Below, one piece after another: positions 7,356-15,850 of a DNA stretch of 33,059 bases. The first letter of the stretch is position 1, and every line of letters starts with the position of its first letter. The DNA lies in contig JAICMR010000021.1 in assembly GCA_025929155.1 (NCBI GenBank), forward strand, positions 1 to 33,059, in the 5' to 3' direction. Both the position numbers and the translations under genes were made by a program. Below the pieces are notes generated by a model that was given only the letters and a program-made list of their open reading frames with translations, made no database searches and had not been told where the DNA came from. Source of the stretch: Chthoniobacterales bacterium. Lineage in GTDB: Bacteria > Verrucomicrobiota > Verrucomicrobiia > Chthoniobacterales > UBA10450.

Positions 7356-9245
7356 TTAATCAGACGTGTCTTCCTCCGATTCCGGCTTTTCGCGTTCGGT
7401 GCCCTGGCCGTAAATCTCTCGCAGAATTTTTCCGATCATTGGTGCCGCCGCCGATCCCCCGTGGACCGTGCTGCCGACGTCGCCTTCGTAAAGCGCAGCG
7501 AAAGCATACTGCGGATGCTCCGCTGGGACAAAGCCCGCGAACCACGCCGCGGTCCGCTCTTTCTCCTTCGGTCCCCATTGCGCGGTGCCGGTTTTGCCCG
7601 CGACGCTGACCTTGTCGAGGCTCGCCTGGTGCGCGGTGCCAAGCGGTCCGTTCACCGCGTCGATCATTCCGTGGTGCACCTGATCCATCGTCTGGGGGCT
7701 CGCGCCGATTTCCTTTTTCACCCGGACCGCGTAGGCCGCGACGATTTCGTTGCTCCCGGTTTGCACCTGCTGCACGAGCCGGGTTTGATAAAACGTCCCG
7801 CCATTCGCCACAATCGCCATCGCCTGCGCCATCTGGAGCGGCGTCGTGAGCAGATCGCCCTGGCCGATCGAGAGGTTTGCGATGTCGCCGCCGAGGATCT
7901 TCCGGCCGTGCATTTTTTGCATGTAAGAGTCGTTAGGCAAACGTCCTTCCGCTTCGCCCTTCAACGGCACGCCCGACTTTGCGCCAAACCCGAGCCGCGC
8001 TGCCCAATCCATGATCGGCTCCGCGCCCGTCTTGATGCCGACCTGATAAAACCAGGTATCGCAGGACTGGGTGAGCGCCTGCACGAAATTCAGCGAACCG
8101 CGGTCCGTGTGCTTCCAGTTATGGAAGGTGGTGTTGCCGATATTCATTTCCGGCACGCATTCATATTGGTCTTCCGGAGTGATCGTGCCGCTCTCGAGTG
8201 CGGCGATGCCGACCGCAACCTTGAAAGTCGACCCCGGCGGATACGCTGAACGCCAGGCGCGCGGGAGCAGCGGAATATTCGGATCACTTTGCAGCGCTTT
8301 GAATTTCGCCGCCGAGATCGAGGGGACGAACTCGTTAGGATCAAACGTCGGCCATGAAGCCATCGCGAGAATGTCGCCGTTGTTCGGATCGATGATGACA
8401 ATCGCGCCGCGCTTCGCTTTCGCGGCGAGCGCTTTCTCCGCCATTTCCTGGAGGTGGAGGTCGAGCGTCGTGACGACGTTATAGCCCGGCACCGGCGGGT
8501 CGATCACGCGGTCGGAAGTCTTCCTGCCGTTTTTGTCGAAGGTCACTTTATAGTGCCCGTAGCGCCCGGTGAGCATGCTGTTGAAAGTTTGCTCAAGACC
8601 TTCGCGCCCTTCCGTTTCCGGCCAAAGCAGCTGGCCATTTTGGATGATGCCGTCGGCGTTACGACTCGTCCGACCGGTGTAGCCGATCAGCGCGCCGGCC
8701 ACGCTGTCGTGAGGATAAATGCGCAGATAAATCGGCTTGAGCGAGAGCGCGCCGGTCAGCGCGGTCTTCAACTTCTCGCGCTCGTCGGTGTTCAAATCCT
8801 GCGCGATCTCAAAGGGCAGAAAGCCGCGGTTGTGGTAATGCCGCAAAATCGCCTTGTCTGAAACCTGCAGCGACCGGCCGAGCAGTTTTTCGGCCGTCGC
8901 GATATTCTCGTGCGCAAACTCCAGTGCGCGCGCATCGGAGAAATCGAGCGGCGTCGGGAAGTCGATCGTCAGGTTGTAACAGAGACGATTTTGCGCGAGC
9001 GGCGCACCGTTGCGATCGCTGATCTGCCCGCGCGGCGCCGGAATATCGAGAACGTAAGTCCGCGCCTGCTTCTGCGTCTCGAATGTCGGTTTGATCGCCT
9101 CGACAAACGGGGTCGCGATCGGTTCGTTGGCAGGCTCGTTAGGCTGTTGCGCAGCTGCGAGCGACACCCCGCATCCGAATACAATCCATAGATGGCGCAG
9201 ATTCACACAGAGTTTTGAGAAAGAGAAGGCCGTGTGGAATTTCAA
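7356..9245 (-). CDS. mrdA: Class B penicillin-binding protein, PBP2-like transpeptidase
   Basis: The 629-residue peptidoglycan transpeptidase has a PBP dimerisation domain (about 65-240, starting RGQISDRNGAPLAQN) and a transpeptidase domain with S339-x-x-K342 (GSTFK), S394-C-D396 (QSCDTWFY) and KTG 551-553 (GKTGTAQW), an elongation-type PBP2 pattern. The N-terminus is unusual. The only start that keeps a hydrophobic segment is TTG at 9245, and the first 30 residues (KLCVNLRHLWIVFGCGVSLAAA) are encoded by sequence resembling common non-coding filler. The hydrophobic stretch is short for a PBP2 anchor, and the first internal ATG is at residue 224. It follows uvrC by 32 bases. No rodA or mre genes are in the window. 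CGTTAGG copies encode PNE or PND at three places. Confidence 0.88.
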   Translation of the reverse strand: MKFHTAFSFSKLCVNLRHLWIVFGCGVSLAAAQQPNEPANEPIATPFVEAIKPTFETQKQARTYVLDIPAPRGQISDRNGAPLAQNRLCYNLTIDFPTPLDFSDARALEFAHENIATAEKLLGRSLQVSDKAILRHYHNRGFLPFEIAQDLNTDEREKLKTALTGALSLKPIYLRIYPHDSVAGALIGYTGRTSRNADGIIQNGQLLWPETEGREGLEQTFNSMLTGRYGHYKVTFDKNGRKTSDRVIDPPVPGYNVVTTLDLHLQEMAEKALAAKAKRGAIVIIDPNNGDILAMASWPTFDPNEFVPSISAAKFKALQSDPNIPLLPRAWRSAYPPGSTFKVAVGIAALESGTITPEDQYECVPEMNIGNTTFHNWKHTDRGSLNFVQALTQSCDTWFYQVGIKTGAEPIMDWAARLGFGAKSGVPLKGEAEGRLPNDSYMQKMHGRKILGGDIANLSIGQGDLLTTPLQMAQAMAIVANGGTFYQTRLVQQVQTGSNEIVAAYAVRVKKEIGASPQTMDQVHHGMIDAVNGPLGTAHQASLDKVSVAGKTGTAQWGPKEKERTAAWFAGFVPAEHPQYAFAALYEGDVGSTVHGGSAAAPMIGKILREIYGQGTEREKPESEEDTSD

Positions 9246-9277
9246 TCTGCGTTAAAGCTGCGACATCTGCGGAGAAT

Positions 9278-10975
9278 TCAGTGCCGCTCCAGAAAGCGGT
9301 GCACCTCCTCAGCCAACTTTTGGCCTATCCCTTCGGTCGACGCAATTTCTTCAACCGTCGCCTTGCGCAAACGCTGCACCGATCCGAACCGGCGCAGGAG
9401 CAGACTTTTCCGGTTTTGGCTCACGCCCGGACAATCATCCAGAATGCTTTCGCCGATCCGCTTTTTCATGAGCAACTGGTGATAACTGTTCGCGAACCGA
9501 TGCGCCTCGTCGCGGATCCGCTGAAGCAAACGCAACGCCCCTGAATCCTCTGGCAACTGCAACGGAAGCGCGCGGCCCGGCCGGTAGATTTCTTCAAATT
9601 CTTTCGCAAGGCCGATGATCGGAAGCTCATGCAACCCGAGTCGCTGCAGCTCGCGACAGGCTGAGGAGAGCTGGCCCTTTCCGCCATCGACGATGATCAA
9701 ATCCGGCAGCCGAATGAATTTGATGCGCACACTATCATCCGGAGCCGAGCGAAGCGGAGTCGAGAAATCCTGATCGGTTTTTGGAGAACGCTCGAGTGCT
9801 TTCGGCAGAGTGAGAGGAACTGTGGAAGGAGCTTCACGGTCGCCGGGAGGGATTCGTCGGTTTCGATCTGTTTCGCTCCGGATGATCATGCGCTTGAGCG
9901 CTTCCTCCGGCGTTTCCTGCGAAAACTCCGCAGTCTCCGGATTCTCGGCCCGGGCCTGGAGAAGCACGCGCGAGTAACGTCGCCTAACGACCTCCGCCAT
10001 GCTCGCAAAATCATCCTGGCCTTCTACCGTCCGAATTCGATAACGCCGATAATTATTCTTGTCCGGCACGCCGTCTCGGAACGAAACCATCGAAGCCACG
10101 ACATGCGTCGTCGAGATGTTCGAGATGTCGAAGCATTCCATCACTTTCGGCAGCGCAGGCAGTTGCAGTGCATCAGCCAGCGCGCGCACATCCGCCTCCG
10201 GATCGATCGTGCTCGGCAAGCTGTGCCGCGTAAAACGTCGCATTGGCTTCGTCGTGCGCCGCAAATCTTCCAGCATGTTCCGCAGCTCCGCCGCTTTCTC
10301 AAAATCCATCTTCGCGGCCGCTTTGCGCATTTCCTCCTCGAGCGCATTCATCATTTCGCGCGAGTGACCCTCGAGAAATTGCGCGGCCTGCTCGACCCGT
10401 TGTCGATAGGTTTCCGCGTTGATCTCGCTCAGCCGCATCGGTACCTGATAGGTTGAAGATTTTAATTCCCGCTCCGTTGGCGAACCGCGGCCAAACGTGA
10501 GTACGCCGAATTTTTTCCGCATGAAATTCAGCGTCTGCCGAAGCGCACCGGCATGCGCATACGGTCCGAAATAGCGCGCGCCATCATCCTTCTTGAAGCG
10601 CGCCAACCGGAAGCGCGGCCATTCTTCCGTTGGATCGACTTTCACGACGAGAAAGCGCTTGTCATCGCGGAACGAGATGTTGTAGCGCGGCCGATATTCC
10701 TTAATCAGCTTGCCCTCGAGCAGAAGCGATTCCGGTTCGCTCGCTACCGTGTGGACTTCGAAATCCCAAACCGCTTCGAGCAGCGCGCGCGTCTTCAAAT
10801 CGGCGACAGCCATCTTCGACGGCATGAAATACGATCCCACGCGCTTGCGCAGATCGCGCGCTTTCCCCACGTAAATCACGCGGCCAAACCGGTCGCGCAT
10901 CAGGTAAACGCCCGGTTTGTGTGGAACTTCGTGGACCCTCTTGTTCAGGTCCGGCTTTTCCTTCGACAAGGCCAC
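9278..10975 (-). CDS. uvrC: Excinuclease ABC subunit C
   Basis: UvrC makes both incisions in nucleotide excision repair. From the N-terminus: a GIY-YIG nuclease (PGVYLMRDRFGRVIYVGKARDLRKRV), a UVR motif that contacts UvrB (EEEMRKAAAKMDFEKAAELR), an RNase H-like endonuclease (CFDISN, DLIIVDGGKGQL, RDEAHRFANSYH, holding the acidic residues and histidine), and tandem HhH motifs at the C-terminus (DCPGVSQNRKSLLLRRFGS, STEGIGQKLAEEV). GTG 10975 is chosen because it gives about the usual leader before VPHKPGVY; ATG 11008 adds MRPTRPPLQLS from a repeat-like hairpin. An in-frame insert of about 51 residues between RMIIR and RLPDLIIVDGG coincides exactly with a REP-like element (9734-9886). PBP2 follows 32 bases on. 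Confidence 0.93.
   Translation of the reverse strand: MALSKEKPDLNKRVHEVPHKPGVYLMRDRFGRVIYVGKARDLRKRVGSYFMPSKMAVADLKTRALLEAVWDFEVHTVASEPESLLLEGKLIKEYRPRYNISFRDDKRFLVVKVDPTEEWPRFRLARFKKDDGARYFGPYAHAGALRQTLNFMRKKFGVLTFGRGSPTERELKSSTYQVPMRLSEINAETYRQRVEQAAQFLEGHSREMMNALEEEMRKAAAKMDFEKAAELRNMLEDLRRTTKPMRRFTRHSLPSTIDPEADVRALADALQLPALPKVMECFDISNISTTHVVASMVSFRDGVPDKNNYRRYRIRTVEGQDDFASMAEVVRRRYSRVLLQARAENPETAEFSQETPEEALKRMIIRSETDRNRRIPPGDREAPSTVPLTLPKALERSPKTDQDFSTPLRSAPDDSVRIKFIRLPDLIIVDGGKGQLSSACRELQRLGLHELPIIGLAKEFEEIYRPGRALPLQLPEDSGALRLLQRIRDEAHRFANSYHQLLMKKRIGESILDDCPGVSQNRKSLLLRRFGSVQRLRKATVEEIASTEGIGQKLAEEVHRFLERH
9734..9886. repeat. REP-like element inserted in frame within uvrC
   Basis: The two ends are reverse complements. 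The plus-strand left end is ATCATCCGGAGCCGAGCGAA (from 9734), running on to GCGGAGTCGAGAAATCC. The right end, read on the minus strand, is ATCATCCGGAGCGAAACAGA (from 9886). The termini match the intergenic inverted-repeat family. The length is 153 bp, exactly 51 codons, with no stop in the uvrC frame. It encodes a polar, proline- and arginine-rich segment ending STPLRSAPDD, absent from the usual UvrC layout between the UVR region and the VDGGKGQL block. Confidence 0.7.
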
Positions 10976-11027
10976 AGACAACTGTAGCGGCGGCCGTGTC
11001 GGCCGCATGTGCGAAAGTCAAACTGGG

Positions 11028-12074
11028 ATGTGGGATGTCGCCATCGTGGGGAGCGGTCCGGCCGGCGCGAGTTGCGCGGCTTTTTGTGCCGCGGCAGGGC
11101 TGCGCACGCTCGTGATCGAGCGCGCGATCTTTCCTCGCGAAAAAGTCTGTGGCGATTGCCTGAATCCGACCTGCTGGCCTGTCCTCGAGCGACTCGGGGT
11201 GGCGACGGAAGTGCGCGCCGTGCCGCACGGGACACTGGGGCGGGTCGATTTCATCGCGGTAGGTGGTCGCTCCGTCAGCGCACCATTGCCCCTCGGTGTG
11301 ACAGCGGAAATCGCGATCCGCCGCAGCGTGCTCGACCAGATTTTGCAGTGCCGCGCCGGGTCGTTAGGCGCGGAAGTGCGGGAAGGCGAAACGCTACGGC
11401 TCGTTAGGCGAGACCCCGCGGGCTGGAAGGTCGAGACGGAGAACTTTTGTGAGCCGGCAACCTTCCTCGTCGCGGCCGACGGCCGCAATTCCACCGTCGC
11501 GCGCCTCTGCGAGCTGATGCCGCGGGTGGCCCGCGATCGGGTGGCGCTGCAAACGCACCTTCCGATGCCGGCGAACTTCGGCGAGCGCGTGGTCCTGCAA
11601 TTGTTGCGCGAAGGGTATTCCGGACAGGCGCCGGTCGGTGACGGCTTGCTCAATCTTTGCCTGGTGAGTCGGCCTAACGACTTGCCAAAAATCAAAAAGT
11701 GGGCGGAGAAGCAGTTCGCGATCGCACTGTATCACAACTGGCGCACGATCGCGCCGCTCGCCCGCGCGCCGCTGCCGCCGAGTCAGCCGGGCCTGTTTCT
11801 GGTCGGTGATGCGGCGCGTGTGGTCGAGCCGTTCACGGGCGAAGGGATTTACTACGCGTTGCGTGCCGGTGAGCTCGCGGCGGAAGCAATCGTGGCCGGC
11901 GATCCGGCGGCTTATCGAAGGTCGCACCGCCGGCTTTACTCCGGTCGTCTCTGGCTAAACGCGCTCGCCCGTCTTGCAGTCGAGCATCCGCGCCTAACGA
12001 GCGGCCTGCTGCGGGTTTTGCCTAACGAGCAAAAACTGTTGCGGCTGCTCACGAGAAAAGTCGTGTCATCCTGA
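11028..12074 (+). CDS. FAD-dependent oxidoreductase, geranylgeranyl-reductase-like
   Basis: This flavoprotein of about 348 residues has an N-terminal Rossmann motif (WDVAIVGSGPAGASCAA), the DG motif (VAADGRNSTVAR) and the second FAD motif (LFLVGDAARVVEPFTGEGIYYALRAGELAAEA). The CGDCLNP segment and overall order match the geranylgeranyl-reductase/p-hydroxybenzoate-hydroxylase-like superfamily, whose members reduce isoprenoid chains or hydroxylate aromatics; the substrate cannot be told. ATG 11028 is preferred because it starts at the FAD fold; ATG 11007 adds seven residues. It is transcribed divergently from uvrC, with a GCGGCCG-TGT-CGGCCGC hairpin between them. Its stop TGA lies in the first bases of a REP-like element. 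Five CGTTAGGC copies lie inside (11362, 11402, 11672, 11992, 12020), the densest cluster in the window. Confidence 0.82.
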   Translation: MWDVAIVGSGPAGASCAAFCAAAGLRTLVIERAIFPREKVCGDCLNPTCWPVLERLGVATEVRAVPHGTLGRVDFIAVGGRSVSAPLPLGVTAEIAIRRSVLDQILQCRAGSLGAEVREGETLRLVRRDPAGWKVETENFCEPATFLVAADGRNSTVARLCELMPRVARDRVALQTHLPMPANFGERVVLQLLREGYSGQAPVGDGLLNLCLVSRPNDLPKIKKWAEKQFAIALYHNWRTIAPLARAPLPPSQPGLFLVGDAARVVEPFTGEGIYYALRAGELAAEAIVAGDPAAYRRSHRRLYSGRLWLNALARLAVEHPRLTSGLLRVLPNEQKLLRLLTRKVVSS

Positions 12075-12224
12075 AGGCGTAAACCGGTCATCCGAAGGGG
12101 AGCGGAATCGAAGGACCCCGCACGGTTGCCAAAGCTCCGCACCAGATCCCCGCGATCGTTGTTCCAGGCAGCTCCACGGGATCCTTCGACTCCGTTGCGC
12201 TCCACTTCATCCGCTCAGGGTGAC
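12064..12224. repeat. REP-like element 4 between convergent genes
   Basis: The left side is GTCATCCTGAAGGCG (12064) followed by a second left-like end at about 12088 (GTCATCCGAAGGGGAGCGGA). The right end, read on the minus strand, is GTCACCCTGAGCGGATGAAG, followed by GGAGCGCAACGGAGTCGAAG and a GGATCCCGTGGAGCTGCC interior shared with element 7. Both flanking genes end inside it: the flavoprotein stop is the TGA of TCATCCTGA and the folD stop is the TGA of TCACCCTGA. Confidence 0.65.
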
Positions 12225-13108
12225 CGGGTTCTCGACGCCTTTGCCGCTTTCACTGTGTTCGACATCAGCATCGCAATCGTCATCGGCCCAACCCCGCCGG
12301 GCACAGGCGTGATCGCAACCGATTTGGGGGCGACTTCGTCAAACGCGACATCGCCAACGAGCCGATAGCCACGCGGCGCGGCCCCATCTTCAACCCGATT
12401 GATCCCGACATCGATCACGACCGCGCCTTCCCGCACATGCTCCGCTCTAACGAATCCTGCTTGACCGATCGCAGCGACCACGACATCGGCCGCCCGCGAG
12501 ATCTCCGCGAGATTTCGCGTGCGGGAATGCACGACTGTGACGGTCGCGTCGATGCCCTTTTGCATGAGAAGAAGCGCGAGCGGCTTGCCAACGATCATGC
12601 TCCGACCCAGCACCACCACATGTGCCCCGCTGATTGCGACCCCGCTTTCCTTCAGCAAACGCAAACAGCCTAACGGCGTGCAGGGCACAAATCCGCTCGC
12701 GTCGCCGAGCGCGAGCTTCGCGATGTTGAGCGGATGAAAGCCATCGACATCCTTCGCCGGATCGAGAGCGCGAACGATCGCGCTTTCGTCGATCTGCTTT
12801 GGCGGCGGCGATTGCACCAGGATGCCATGAATCGCGGGATCATGGTTTAGTTCATCGACGCGCGCGAGGAGTTCGGGCTGGGACGTGTCCGCGGGCAGTT
12901 CGAGTTTGACCGAATGAAGCCCAAGCTCGCGACACATCTTGTCTTTCGAGCGCACATATGCGCGCGACGCGGGATCATCGCCGACGAGAACCACCGCCAG
13001 TCCGGGCGTCGTGCCCTGTGCCTTAAGCGCCGTAATTTCTCTCCGCAGTTCCGCGTAGACCTTTTCCGCGATCGCGCGGCCGTCGATGACTTTGGGTTCA
13101 TTCGGCAC
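12215..13108 (-). CDS. folD: Bifunctional methylenetetrahydrofolate dehydrogenase/cyclohydrolase
   Basis: FolD (297 residues) interconverts 5,10-methylene-, 5,10-methenyl- and 10-formyl-tetrahydrofolate, supplying one-carbon units. Visible features are the N-terminal catalytic YVRSKDKMC with Y51 and K55, the substrate loop [22 protein letters not shown], the dinucleotide-binding [14 protein letters not shown], and the C-terminal [27 protein letters not shown]. The length is normal. The start is ATG 13108, and the last residues (RTRSP) and stop run into a REP-like repeat. It is convergent with the flavoprotein gene. A CGTTAGGC copy at 12668 is read as Pro-Leu-Gly with a TTA leucine codon. Confidence 0.95.
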   Translation of the reverse strand: MPNEPKVIDGRAIAEKVYAELRREITALKAQGTTPGLAVVLVGDDPASRAYVRSKDKMCRELGLHSVKLELPADTSQPELLARVDELNHDPAIHGILVQSPPPKQIDESAIVRALDPAKDVDGFHPLNIAKLALGDASGFVPCTPLGCLRLLKESGVAISGAHVVVLGRSMIVGKPLALLLMQKGIDATVTVVHSRTRNLAEISRAADVVVAAIGQAGFVRAEHVREGAVVIDVGINRVEDGAAPRGYRLVGDVAFDEVAPKSVAITPVPGGVGPMTIAMLMSNTVKAAKASRTRSP

Positions 13109-13381
13109 AACGAGTTCTGTGTAGCGGTGGTCGCAGCGAGCCGCAAACTTTCGTGAAATGCGCGCGCATTCGGGGAGGACGGGGTGCCACCCCCGTCTTT
13201 TGGGAGTCTTTCCGCAAAACGGGCGGCGTTACGCCTTTGTTTTCAGCTGGTGCTTTTATGCGGCGCAGCGGCTTTTGCCGCGGCAAATTCCTCCGCCGCT
13301 CCCCCGGTTGCGCTTGCGCAAATCTGCAGCGGGCAGACCGTCCGTCGCCCCCAGGGGGCGGTCACGGACCAGGATTGTTCG
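13109..13381. other. Intergenic spacer with GC-rich hairpin
   Basis: This 273-bp spacer lies between the folD start and the acyltransferase stop. It holds a perfect 7-bp hairpin GACGGGG-TGCCAC-CCCCGTC (13178-13197), a TGTAGCGGTGGTCGCAG segment next to folD that resembles the one at the uvrC start, and GC-rich low-complexity sequence. A plus-strand open frame (from GTG 13183) encodes a signal-peptide-like stretch but has no recognisable domain and runs antisense into the next gene; it is not called. Confidence 0.5.
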
Positions 13382-14026
13382 TCACCGCATTTCCACCAAC
13401 TGCATCATGGTCTCCTGCAACCGCGCCCGTTCGCGCTCGAATTCCGTTTCGCCGTTCGTTAGGGCGACGCGCTGCGGCGGGCCAAAGATGACGCGAACTT
13501 TCGAGAATGGCTTCGGCAAAACGAAACGATCCCAGCTCTTCACCCGCCAGCAGCTTGCGTATTCCAAATTGATAGGCACGACCTGCGCGCCGGTTTGTTG
13601 CGCCAGAAAAATAATGCCCGGCCCCAGTTGGTAGGCCGGCCCGCGCGGGCCATCCGGCGTGATTACGACGTCTTTGCCGGCGGCGATGACTTCCGCCAGT
13701 TGCCGCATCGCACTGACGCCTTTGCGCGAACTCGAGCCCCGCACCACTTCGAAATCAAGTCGCTGAATGAACCCGGCGAGAAGATCGCCATCGCGGCTCG
13801 GGCTGATGAGCGCGGCGCCGCGACGCTCCGGCAGGTAGCGCCTGATCACGAAGGGCAAAAGCAAAAGCCGGTTGTGCCAGAGCGCGCCGATGTATCGTTC
13901 GTTAGGCGAGCTACCGATTAGCTGCGCCCGATCGTCGATTTCAAAATGCAATGTGCGCGCCCAAACCTGGAGAAGACGATGGCCAAGACCAATCAAGCAA
14001 CGGGCGCGCCAGCCTTCAATTTTCAT
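13382..14026 (-). CDS. DUF374 lysophospholipid acyltransferase-family protein
   Basis: The 214-residue protein has the DUF374 layout: GALWHNRLLLLPFV (the HX4-like block), LISPSRDGDLLAGFIQRLDFEVVRGSSSRKG and DVVITPDGPRGPAYQLGPGIIFLAQQTGAQVVPI. These blocks correspond to the catalytic and glycerol-phosphate-binding motifs of LPLAT acyltransferases; DUF374 proteins are thought to act on lipid A or phospholipid precursors at the inner membrane. The substrate is not known. It carries two CGTTAGG copies (13457, 13900). A REP-like element and 165 bp separate it from the upstream xylB gene. The C-terminus and length are typical. Confidence 0.82.
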   Translation of the reverse strand: MKIEGWRARCLIGLGHRLLQVWARTLHFEIDDRAQLIGSSPNERYIGALWHNRLLLLPFVIRRYLPERRGAALISPSRDGDLLAGFIQRLDFEVVRGSSSRKGVSAMRQLAEVIAAGKDVVITPDGPRGPAYQLGPGIIFLAQQTGAQVVPINLEYASCWRVKSWDRFVLPKPFSKVRVIFGPPQRVALTNGETEFERERARLQETMMQLVEMR

Positions 14027-14080
14027 CGCAGGATTCCCGCGTCGCGCGCGGCGCCGCCTTCCATGGCCCCATGAAAAGCC

Positions 14081-14174
14081 ATCATCCCGAGCGGAGCCGA
14101 GGGATTTCGTGGTGAAATCTTGGCGCTGGCCATATGGGATTTCTGGACTCCGCTAGGCTCCGCCCGGAATGACC
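14081..14174. repeat. REP-like element 5
   Basis: The left end ATCATCCCGAGCGGAGCCGA (14081) and the right end, read on the minus strand, GTCATTCCGGGCGGAGCCTA are near-matching inverted termini. This compact copy lies just 3' of xylB (stop 14192) and 5' of the DUF374 gene. Confidence 0.65.
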
Positions 14175-14191
14175 AACTTCTTAAGCGTCCT

Positions 14192-15691
14192 CTAAAGGTA
14201 GCCACCAGATTTCAGCTTTTTCGTGAGGTCGATTTGCCGCGAAAGCAGTTCACGATAAAGCGCCGCGTTCTGTTTTTGGGGCTCGGCCCGAGACTTCTTC
14301 TCCACCCGCACGAGATCGTCGACCAGTTTCTCGAGGGCGAGCGGTTTTCCTTTCACCCGGCAATAAGTCCAGGCGGCATGAATGGCCGCGCCTAACGACG
14401 CTGCTTCCGTTACTCGCAGCGCGAGAGTCGGCAGACCGAGCACATCGGCGGCGAGTTGTCGCCAGACCGCGCTGCGACTTCCGCCACCTGTAAGGCGGAT
14501 TTCTTCGGGCTTGATTCCGAGATCGGCGAAACGGCGCAAGCCATAGGCGAGTCCGAGCGTGACCCCTTCGAGGACGGCTCGCCCCATGAATTCGGGCCTC
14601 ATGTTCGCGGTCGTCAGGCCACGGAACACGCCGTTGCCCTTCGGCAGGTTCGGCGTCCGTTCACCTAACAAATAAGGGAGGAATTGCAGCCCGCCCGCAC
14701 CAGCCGGAACACGGCTTACTTGTTCCTCCATCGTCGGCATGTCCCAGCCGAAAAGCTTGCGCATTTGCTCGGTCGCGAGCGCGACGTTCATGGTGCAGGT
14801 GAGCGGCAGCCAGTGATCGGTCGCGTCGCAGAAAGCCGCGATTTCGCCTTTCGGATCGATCACCGGTTCCTCGGCAAACGCGCAAATCGTGCCAGACGTT
14901 CCGAGACTCACCGTCACGACGCCGGGTCGGATATTGCCAGTGCCGATCGCGCTCATCATGTTGTCGCCGCTCCCGGCGCTCACGAGCGCATCGTCGGCCA
15001 GTCCCCAGGCTTCGCGCAGACTGCTCCGGAGCAATCCAGCCGGCCGCGTCGAGGAGCGGAGCGGCGGAAGCATCGACTCGAGTTTCGGGTCGATGAACTT
15101 CAAGATCGGTTTGCACCAGGCGCGCATGCGCACATCCATCAATCCAGTGCCGGAGGCGTCGCCGTATTCCATCTGGCGCTCGCCGGTCAGCCAAAGATTC
15201 AGATAATCGTGCGGCAAAAGGACGCTCGTTAGGCGGCGAAAATTGGCCGGCTCGTTTTCTTTCAGCCAGAGAATTTTCGGGGCCGTGTAACCCGGAAGCA
15301 TCGGATTGCCAGTCAACTCGATTAGCCCTTCTGGCCCGCCGAACTGCTTGTTGAACGCTTCGCATTGCGCGTCGGTCGAGACATCGCACCAGAGCTTCGC
15401 CGGCCGGAGCGGCGCGCCCGCTTCATCCAGCGCGACCAACCCGTGCTGCTGCGCGCTCACGCCGATCGCTTTGATCTCGCTCCGGCGCGCGCCAATCGCC
15501 TCGAGACAGGCGGCAACCGTTTTTTCGGCGGCCTCAATCCAAAGCTGCGGATCCTGTTCGACGTGCCCGGCCGGAAGGTCGGCAATCGTGCCATAGGTCT
15601 CCTGTGCGAGAGCCAGGACTTCCCCCGACTCGATATCAAGCACGAGCGTCTTCGTGCTTTTAGTTCCGCTATCGATTCCGAGGCAAAGCAT
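14192..15691 (-). CDS. xylB: Xylulokinase (FGGY carbohydrate kinase)
   Basis: This FGGY kinase of about 499 residues phosphorylates D-xylulose to xylulose 5-phosphate. The start is ATG 15691, giving MLCLGIDSGTKSTKTLVLD, the ATP-binding phosphate-1 motif; an upstream in-frame extension is non-coding filler. Other blocks are GVSAQQHGLVALDEAGAPLRPAKLWCDVST (substrate pocket), SAGSGDNMMSAIG with the catalytic aspartate, SLGTSGT, and RLTGGGSRSAVWRQLAADVLGLP, the C-terminal FGGY signature region. Xylulokinase is the closest subfamily by the QQHG and WCD motifs, but no xylose isomerase or transporter is adjacent, so substrate is inferred from family only. CGTTAGGC copies at 14390 (Ser-Leu-Gly) and 15227 (Leu-Thr). 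Confidence 0.88.
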   Translation of the reverse strand: MLCLGIDSGTKSTKTLVLDIESGEVLALAQETYGTIADLPAGHVEQDPQLWIEAAEKTVAACLEAIGARRSEIKAIGVSAQQHGLVALDEAGAPLRPAKLWCDVSTDAQCEAFNKQFGGPEGLIELTGNPMLPGYTAPKILWLKENEPANFRRLTSVLLPHDYLNLWLTGERQMEYGDASGTGLMDVRMRAWCKPILKFIDPKLESMLPPLRSSTRPAGLLRSSLREAWGLADDALVSAGSGDNMMSAIGTGNIRPGVVTVSLGTSGTICAFAEEPVIDPKGEIAAFCDATDHWLPLTCTMNVALATEQMRKLFGWDMPTMEEQVSRVPAGAGGLQFLPYLLGERTPNLPKGNGVFRGLTTANMRPEFMGRAVLEGVTLGLAYGLRRFADLGIKPEEIRLTGGGSRSAVWRQLAADVLGLPTLALRVTEAASLGAAIHAAWTYCRVKGKPLALEKLVDDLVRVEKKSRAEPQKQNAALYRELLSRQIDLTKKLKSGGYL

Positions 15692-15850
15692 CAGGTAAGA
15701 AAATCCGAAGCCCGAATAACGAAGTTCGAATGAATTTTCGAACAACTAATGCAAATTTCGAACTCGCGCGGCGAGCCGTATTGAATTCTGAGTCTTCCGC
15801 CACGTTTGATTTGGATTTCGAAATTGGAATTTCGTGCTTCCCTAAAGACG
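15692..15850. other. AT-richer spacer with TTCGAA-type filler
   Basis: The divergent spacer between xylB and the VOC gene is AT-richer than its surroundings and made of short near-repeats such as TTCGAATGAATTTTCGAA and GATTTCGAAATTGGAATTTC. No convincing promoter could be singled out, although both genes must be transcribed from here. Similar filler occurs near 32535-32700. Confidence 0.4.

Noticed and set aside
7461-8249. Plus-strand open frame of 262 codons opposite the PBP2 gene
   Set aside because: It is antisense to the transpeptidase domain with its SxxK and SxN motifs, and has no recognisable protein features.
13183-13462. Plus-strand frame with signal-peptide-like LCFQLVLLCGAAAFAAA
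   Set aside because: It begins in a GC hairpin repeat, has no domain, and runs antisense into the DUF374 gene; too weak to call.
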